Origin: Acidobacteriaceae bacterium
GTDB taxonomy: Bacteria > Acidobacteriota > Terriglobia > Terriglobales > Acidobacteriaceae
Length of the DNA: 8,135 nucleotides
Direction: 5' to 3'
Assembly: GCA_030039895.1 (NCBI GenBank)
Contig: JASHUR010000368.1
Span: 1 to 8,135, forward strand
The notes under the pieces were generated by a model. It was not told where the DNA came from. It saw only the letters and a list, made by a program, of their open reading frames with translations, and did not search any database. Within the stretch, counting starts at the first letter, position 1; the number at the start of each line of letters is the position of its first letter. This document shows positions 4,474 through 8,135 of this stretch, in pieces. A program made the position numbers and the translations under genes.

Positions 4474-5649
4474 TTAAGCCTCGCAGATCATCGCCGCCAG
4501 CAGGGCGGTTCTGGGGGCGAGATGCTTCAACTCGACCGACTCTTGCAGAGCATGTGCCCCTTCGCCGACTGCCCCCATTCCATCAAGCGTAGGAACACCA
4601 AGCGCCGAGGTGAAGTTGCCGTCTGAGCCGCCGCCGGTTGAGGCCTCCTTCAGGTCCAGTCCCATAGCCGCGGCCACTTCGGCTGCCCGTTGATATAGTG
4701 CCGCTGTCCCCCGGGTTCGTTCCATCGGCGGGCGATTGATTCCACCCTCCATCTTCAAGACGCACCGCTTGTCCTTAACGCGCAGGTTTCTGAGCCACCG
4801 GTCGAGCGCGGGAAAGTCTGCCACGCGCGGGAAGCGAACATCCACCTCAGCCCAGGCCTCGGCTGCTACCACGTTAGACCGCGTTCCGCCCTGAATGGTT
4901 CCGACGTTTACTGTGATGCCGCGCCTGAGGTTGGTGCAGCCCTCGATGACAGCGACCTGACGGGCCAGTTCGGCGATGGCGGAGTGGCCCTGCTCGAAGT
5001 TGACTCCGCTGTGCGCTGCGACACCGGCGACATGCACGCGATAGTTGGCGATGCCTTTGCGCGCGGTCTTGTATGCACCCTCGATGCCCTGCGCCGGCTC
5101 GAGCACAAAGACGGATTCGCAACGACGAGCGATCTTCTCCGTGATGGCGCGTGAGGCGTGGCTGCCGGTTTCCTCATCACCGACGAGGAGCAGGGTGACT
5201 GGGCGGGTTTGCAGGCCCTCGGCTCGAAGAAGGTCGAGCGCAGCGAGCGCCATGGCCACACCGGCCTTCATGTCGAGCACGCCGGGCCCCCACGCGCAGC
5301 CCTTGTGAATGCGGAAGGGCATAGTGGCAAGCGTGCCCAATGGCCAGACGGTATCGAGATGACCGAGAAGCAGAATGGGCTTACTCGCGCGGCGGCGGGT
5401 GCGTGAGGGAGTGTCGAAGCGGGCCTCAAGAACATCTCCAGTGGTGCGTTGGCGATGCCGCCGGATTTGCGCGCCAAGCGCGGCGGCGGCCTCCGCAGTG
5501 AGGTCAACGCAGCGGTCGACGGCAGCTTTGTCGTCGCTGGGGGACTCAAGTTCGACAAGGACCCGGAGCAGGCTAAGCAGGCTCTTTTCCCGGCTCCGAG
5601 CGCCTTTGAGCAAATTTATCGGGCTGTAACTTGTTGATTTGTCATTCAT
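4474..5649 (-). CDS. M20 family metallopeptidase, carboxypeptidase G2-like
   Basis: A 391-residue zinc peptidase without an obvious signal peptide, hence probably cytoplasmic. The two-zinc site of the M20A/CPG2 type is complete: His97 in LLGHLDTVWPLG, bridging Asp126 in GPGVLDMKAG, catalytic Glu159 and ligand Glu160 in GDEETGS, Glu184 in LEPA, and His366 in GEGAHA. The dimerisation (lid) domain covers about 195-310 and includes KTARKG, AAHSG and GGTRSNVV; TGGGSDGNF and PTLDGMGAVG complete the substrate pocket. Length and spacings match glutamate carboxypeptidase-like enzymes, which remove C-terminal residues from small peptides or N-acyl amino acids; the exact substrate cannot be told. Start at the ATG 5649, with AGG about seven bases upstream. 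Divergent from lpxC and followed by the small membrane protein. Confidence 0.9.
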   Translation of the reverse strand: MNDKSTSYSPINLLKGARSREKSLLSLLRVLVELESPSDDKAAVDRCVDLTAEAAAALGAQIRRHRQRTTGDVLEARFDTPSRTRRRASKPILLLGHLDTVWPLGTLATMPFRIHKGCAWGPGVLDMKAGVAMALAALDLLRAEGLQTRPVTLLLVGDEETGSHASRAITEKIARRCESVFVLEPAQGIEGAYKTARKGIANYRVHVAGVAAHSGVNFEQGHSAIAELARQVAVIEGCTNLRRGITVNVGTIQGGTRSNVVAAEAWAEVDVRFPRVADFPALDRWLRNLRVKDKRCVLKMEGGINRPPMERTRGTAALYQRAAEVAAAMGLDLKEASTGGGSDGNFTSALGVPTLDGMGAVGEGAHALQESVELKHLAPRTALLAAMICEA

Positions 5650-5704
5650 TCCTAGGCCTGCTGCTCCGGCAATGGTCTTGCACCATAAATGTGTACTCTG
5701 CGTT

Positions 5705-5737
5705 GCGAAACTGTGGCAAATCTACCACAGCGAAACT
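5705..5737. promoter_or_regulatory. Inverted repeat with overlapping direct repeats between the M20 gene and lpxC
   Basis: CTGTGG (5711-5716) and CCACAG (5725-5730) form a perfect 6+6 inverted repeat with an eight-base gap. Overlapping it, GCGAAACT occurs at 5705-5712 and again at 5730-5737, 25 bases apart. The site lies in the middle of the divergent gap and could be an operator controlling one or both genes. No clear -35/-10 pair could be placed beside it. Confidence 0.38.
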
Positions 5738-5794
5738 TCCTCCGCTGCAAGTAGTCTATGCCTTCGTGCACTGCCCGGCACGAGGACCCTGGAT

Positions 5795-6715
5795 TTGAGT
5801 GAACCATCGTATTTTGAGCACACAATAGCGGACGCCGCCTGCTTTGACGGGATAGGACTTCATAGCGGCGTACCTGTCTCGATGCGGCTGCTGCCTGCTC
5901 CCGCCGGATGCGGAATTGTCTTCCGCCGCACTGATCTCGACAACTTTGAGATTCCCGCTACCGGACGCAACGTGGCCAAGGTGAGCTATGCCACCAGCCT
6001 GATGCGTAAGGGCGTACTGATCCAGACGACGGAGCACCTGCTGTCGGCGCTGATCGGGCTGGGCGTGGACAACGTGATTGTCGAGATCGACAACCTGGAG
6101 TTGCCCATTCTGGACGGTAGCGCGCTGCCCTATGTCGAAGCCTTCCGCACGATCGGGCTGAAGACGCAGCGGAGAAGGCGCGAGTACCTGCGCATTCTGA
6201 AGAGCCTTGAGGTGCGCGAGGGCGGCAAGTTCATTGGCGTGTATCCGGGCGATGGATACAGGGTTTCTTACAAGATCGACTTTCCGACGCCGATCGGCAA
6301 GCAGGGCTTTGTAGTGGACCTGGCAGCGCACGGCTATGCCGAGCAGATCGCTCCGGCGCGGACCTTCGGCTTTAAGGAAGACGAACAGATGCTGCGTAAC
6401 ATGGGGCTGATCCGCGGCGTGTCCGAGCAGAGCGCGATCATCCTGAACCGGCAGCGAGTGCTGAACGGGCCACTGCGTTTCGACGACGAGTTCGTGCGGC
6501 ACAAAGTGCTTGACCTGATCGGCGATCTGGCGCTGGCGGGACACCATATTCTGGGCCATGTTGTGGCCGAACGCGCGGGACACGCGATGCACACGGCGCT
6601 GGTTTCCCGGCTGCTGCAGGACCGCACGGCCTGGGAGCTGACGACGCTGGGTCCCGAGAGGGTGCGGACGCGGGCCAAGACTCCGGCGCGGGAACCCTTG
6701 CTGGCGACGGCGTGA
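5795..6715 (+). CDS. lpxC: UDP-3-O-acyl-N-acetylglucosamine deacetylase
   Basis: LpxC removes the acetyl group from UDP-3-O-acyl-GlcNAc, the committed zinc-dependent step of lipid A synthesis in the cytoplasm. The frame is open from an ATG at 5639, but that would add 52 unlike residues and overlap the divergent peptidase start. A TTG at 5795, with GAGGA at 5782-5786 eight bases upstream, gives 306 residues, the family's length. Seen motifs, counted from the TTG: FDGIGLHSG near the start, zinc ligand His81 in TEHLLSAL, ELPILDGSALPYVE, ARTFGF, zinc ligands His236 and Asp240 in HKVLDLIGD, GHHILGH, and general acid His263 in ERAGHAMH. All catalytic residues are present. The last 20 residues are a basic extension. 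The presence of lpxC indicates a diderm cell with lipopolysaccharide. No terminator is clear downstream. Confidence 0.96.
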   Translation: MSEPSYFEHTIADAACFDGIGLHSGVPVSMRLLPAPAGCGIVFRRTDLDNFEIPATGRNVAKVSYATSLMRKGVLIQTTEHLLSALIGLGVDNVIVEIDNLELPILDGSALPYVEAFRTIGLKTQRRRREYLRILKSLEVREGGKFIGVYPGDGYRVSYKIDFPTPIGKQGFVVDLAAHGYAEQIAPARTFGFKEDEQMLRNMGLIRGVSEQSAIILNRQRVLNGPLRFDDEFVRHKVLDLIGDLALAGHHILGHVVAERAGHAMHTALVSRLLQDRTAWELTTLGPERVRTRAKTPAREPLLATA

Positions 6716-6816
6716 GCAGGTCCCGGCCTAGGGGCTATAGGTCTGGGCTGCGATGTAGTTGGCCGAGCAGAGCTGGCGGGGATCGATCCTTTGATCCGGT
6801 AGCATACTCTAAATTA

Positions 6817-6845
6817 TTGACTCTATTGAAATACCGGCTTTTAAA
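6817..6845 (+). promoter_or_regulatory. Promoter-like pair in the lpxC-rmuC gap
   Basis: TTGACT (6817-6822; five of six to consensus), 17 bases, TTTAAA (6840-6845; four of six). No coding region with a ribosome binding site follows. A start near 6852 and the hairpin at 6957-6976 would bracket a transcript of roughly 125 bases. AT-rich DNA yields such matches by chance, so confidence is low. Confidence 0.25.
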
Positions 6846-6956
6846 ACCGGAGCTATGTTGTTGATTCCGGCGATTCCGGGCGTATGTTTCTGAAAAGAGG
6901 CGATTTTGCTCATAAATGCCCGCAAGTTCAAGATTCCGGGGATCTTTGCGGTAAGT

Positions 6957-6976
6957 TAAAGGATCGAAATCCTTTA
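6957..6976. repeat. Perfect 8-bp stem-loop
   Basis: TAAAGGAT-CGAA-ATCCTTTA forms eight perfect pairs with a four-base loop, extendable by a G-T pair. The stem is AT-rich and is not followed by a clean T-run on either strand, so it is a weak candidate for a terminator between the convergent lpxC and rmuC. Confidence 0.4.
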
Positions 6977-7051
6977 GATTGACCATTTACGGCCCAGGTT
7001 TCTGCTGCTTGCGGGGAAATCGGCCGGTCCGCGGCGGAGCTGAATTTATAT

Positions 7052-7070
7052 CCTCCTTATTTTCAGTATA
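7052..7070 (-). promoter_or_regulatory. Orphan Shine-Dalgarno next to a TATACT box
   Basis: On the minus strand TATACT (7070-7065) is followed within five bases by TAAGGAGG (7059-7052). No ATG, GTG or TTG follows at a usable distance; the nearest in-range codons are ATA and ATT, and an ATT start would give only 23 codons. It lies about 115 bases beyond the rmuC stop. It may be a remnant of a lost gene start or chance. Confidence 0.3.
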
Positions 7071-7184
7071 GCGATTCAGAAGAGCTCAAAATGCATTTCA
7101 GGCGAAGCTTTAAGTGGTGCGTTTTGAGCGGCTTGAGCGGAATTTTGTGCGAGAGGGGCTTGACAGGATTCTGGGGCGCGGCGG

Positions 7185-8135
7185 TCAGCGTTCCTTTTCG
7201 GCGTCTGCGGCAAGAGAGAGTGTGTTGGAGTCCCAGTCGTCGGCCTTGAGGTCGCGGGCGGCTGATTCGAGGGGCTGGGTTTCGGGGAGTTCGTCCTGCC
7301 CAATGCCGAGCTCATGCAGCCGGCGGGCGAGGGTGAAAACGCTGCCTTTGCCTTCGACGCATCCGATGAGGCTGTTGTATTGGCGGACGGCGCTGTCGAG
7401 GGCCTTGCCCATTTTGCCGAAGTAATCCTGCGCAGTGGCCAGCTTGTCGTAGAGCTTCTGTCCGGTCTCGCGAATGGCGATGGCGTGACGGGTAATGTCC
7501 ATTTGCTGCCAGCCGTAGGCAACGGCCTTGAGCAGGGCGATGAGGGTGGTGGGCGTGGCGAGGATGACGTTGGAATTGCTGCCGTACTCGATGAGGCCGG
7601 GATCCTTTTCAAGCGCGGCGCTGAAGAGGACTTCGCTGGGAAGGAAGCAGACGACGAAGTCCGGGCTGTCCTGAAACTGCTTCCAGTAGGCCTTCGCGGA
7701 GAGCCGGGAGAGATGGTCCCGGACGCGCGCTGCGTGCGCGAGCATCAATTTTTCCCTTTGCGATTCATCTTCCGTATCCATTGCATCGAGAAATGTGTCG
7801 AATGGGGTTTTGGCATCGATGATGATGGTGCGGCCGTTGGGCAGGTGGACGACGCAGTCGGGCCGGATAGAGTCGCCCTCACTCGATCTCGCAACAAAGA
7901 CTTCGGTGTCGAAGGATGCGTGTTCGACCATGCCGGCGAACTCAACGCAACGCTTCAACTGGAGCTCGCCCCAGTTGCCGCGGGCCTTGGGCGCGCGCAG
8001 GGCCTGAATGAGTTGTGTAGTTTCTCTGCGTAAGTTTTCATGCGTTTGCTTAATATTGCCGATTTCAGTCAGGACGGTTTGATAAGCACCTTCGCGCTTC
8101 GTCTCAAGATCCTTGGTTGCGGTTTGCAGGTCGTT
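7185..8135 (-). CDS. rmuC: DNA recombination protein RmuC (5' end outside window)
   Basis: The frame is open from the window edge at 8135 to a TGA at 7185, giving 316 residues; the N-terminus is missing. The first 50 or so visible residues are helical and charged, matching the coiled coil of RmuC. Then comes the RmuC core: LRAPKARGNWGELQLKR, a conserved block, followed by RPDCVVHLPNGRTIIIDAKTPFD, where Asp and the DAK triad resemble the PD-(D/E)xK nuclease fold, then FVVCFLPSEVLFSAAL, and SNVILATPTTLIALLKAVAYGW. The C-terminal 70 residues hold another helical stretch (LYDKLATAQDYFGKMGKAL) and a variable acidic tail. RmuC limits inversion between short inverted repeats and is thought to act on DNA structures; its biochemistry is poorly known. 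A TTG near 7958 is an internal leucine, not the start, because conserved family sequence continues upstream of it. Confidence 0.95.
   Translation of the reverse strand, partial: NDLQTATKDLETKREGAYQTVLTEIGNIKQTHENLRRETTQLIQALRAPKARGNWGELQLKRCVEFAGMVEHASFDTEVFVARSSEGDSIRPDCVVHLPNGRTIIIDAKTPFDTFLDAMDTEDESQREKLMLAHAARVRDHLSRLSAKAYWKQFQDSPDFVVCFLPSEVLFSAALEKDPGLIEYGSNSNVILATPTTLIALLKAVAYGWQQMDITRHAIAIRETGQKLYDKLATAQDYFGKMGKALDSAVRQYNSLIGCVEGKGSVFTLARRLHELGIGQDELPETQPLESAARDLKADDWDSNTLSLAADAEKER

Larger units (their letters stand above)
6716..7184. other. Gene-poor, partly AT-rich gap between lpxC and rmuC
   Basis: Both neighbouring genes end into this gap (convergent). From about 6790 to 6985 the base composition is clearly more AT-rich than the flanks. 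It holds: AAAGGATCGA as an inverted pair at 6783-6792 and 6958-6967; GATTCCGG three times (6863, 6872, 6932); CCGG-cTTTTAAAA-CCGG at 6834-6850; a perfect 8-pair hairpin at 6957-6976; and a promoter-like pair at 6817-6845. An 83-codon minus-strand frame at 6735-6986 lacks a Shine-Dalgarno and looks non-coding. TTGAGCGG is repeated at 7124 and 7133. No strong terminator with a T-run was found. Confidence 0.55.

Noticed and set aside
5756..6592. 278-codon minus-strand frame opposite lpxC
   Set aside because: Complete antisense shadow of lpxC, whose catalytic motifs are all present on the plus strand.
6735..6986. 83-codon minus-strand frame in the AT-rich gap
   Set aside because: No Shine-Dalgarno, an in-frame stop directly before the ATG, no recognisable domain; repeats and AT-rich DNA explain the open frame.
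7185..7958. RmuC starting at the TTG near 7958
   Set aside because: Conserved RmuC sequence (RGNWGELQ) continues in frame upstream to the window edge, so this TTG is an internal leucine.
7314..8033. 239-codon plus-strand frame opposite rmuC
   Set aside because: Shadow of the RmuC frame; the minus strand carries the conserved family blocks.

Overview
The window looks like chromosomal DNA of a GC-rich, Gram-negative (diderm) bacterium, most likely an Acidobacteriota of the Terriglobia (subdivision 1) type. That placement is an inference from protein style: several short lineage-type hypothetical proteins, an outer-membrane barrel, LpxC, and the N-terminus of a radical SAM protein resembling tetraether / membrane-spanning lipid synthases. 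No mobile element, CRISPR array, rRNA or tRNA was seen.

Layout. 1-340 (-): 5' part of the radical SAM gene. 341-700: gene-free, divergent upstream region holding a perfect stem-loop and a 14-bp palindrome. 701-1321 (+): small outer-membrane beta-barrel protein. 1439-2391 (+): a 76-aa helical protein that overlaps an RlpA-type lipoprotein (DPBB + SPOR) by one base, probably read from a leaderless promoter. 2392-2626: short gene-free gap. 2627-2902 (+): 91-aa four-cysteine putative zinc protein. 2908-3429 (-): MerR-family regulator, convergent with it. 3593-4183 (+): histidine-rich lipoprotein, divergent from merR. 4260-4421 (-): a 53-residue single-pass membrane protein with a near-perfect Shine-Dalgarno. 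4474-5649 (-): M20 (CPG2-like) metallopeptidase. 5795-6715 (+): lpxC, divergent from the peptidase and best started at a TTG. 6716-7184: gene-poor and partly AT-rich, with repeats, a hairpin and an orphan Shine-Dalgarno. 7185-8135 (-): C-terminal part of rmuC, 5' end outside the window.

The common theme is the cell envelope: lipid A synthesis (LpxC), septal peptidoglycan remodelling (RlpA), outer-membrane barrel, lipoproteins, and possibly core membrane-lipid coupling (radical SAM). The gene order looks like a patchwork of short transcription units, not one large operon. The most interesting items are the candidate membrane-spanning lipid synthase, the loss of the family glutamate in RlpA, the leaderless-type promoter in front of the small helical gene coupled to rlpA, and a MerR-like operator placed inside the long spacer of the merR promoter.
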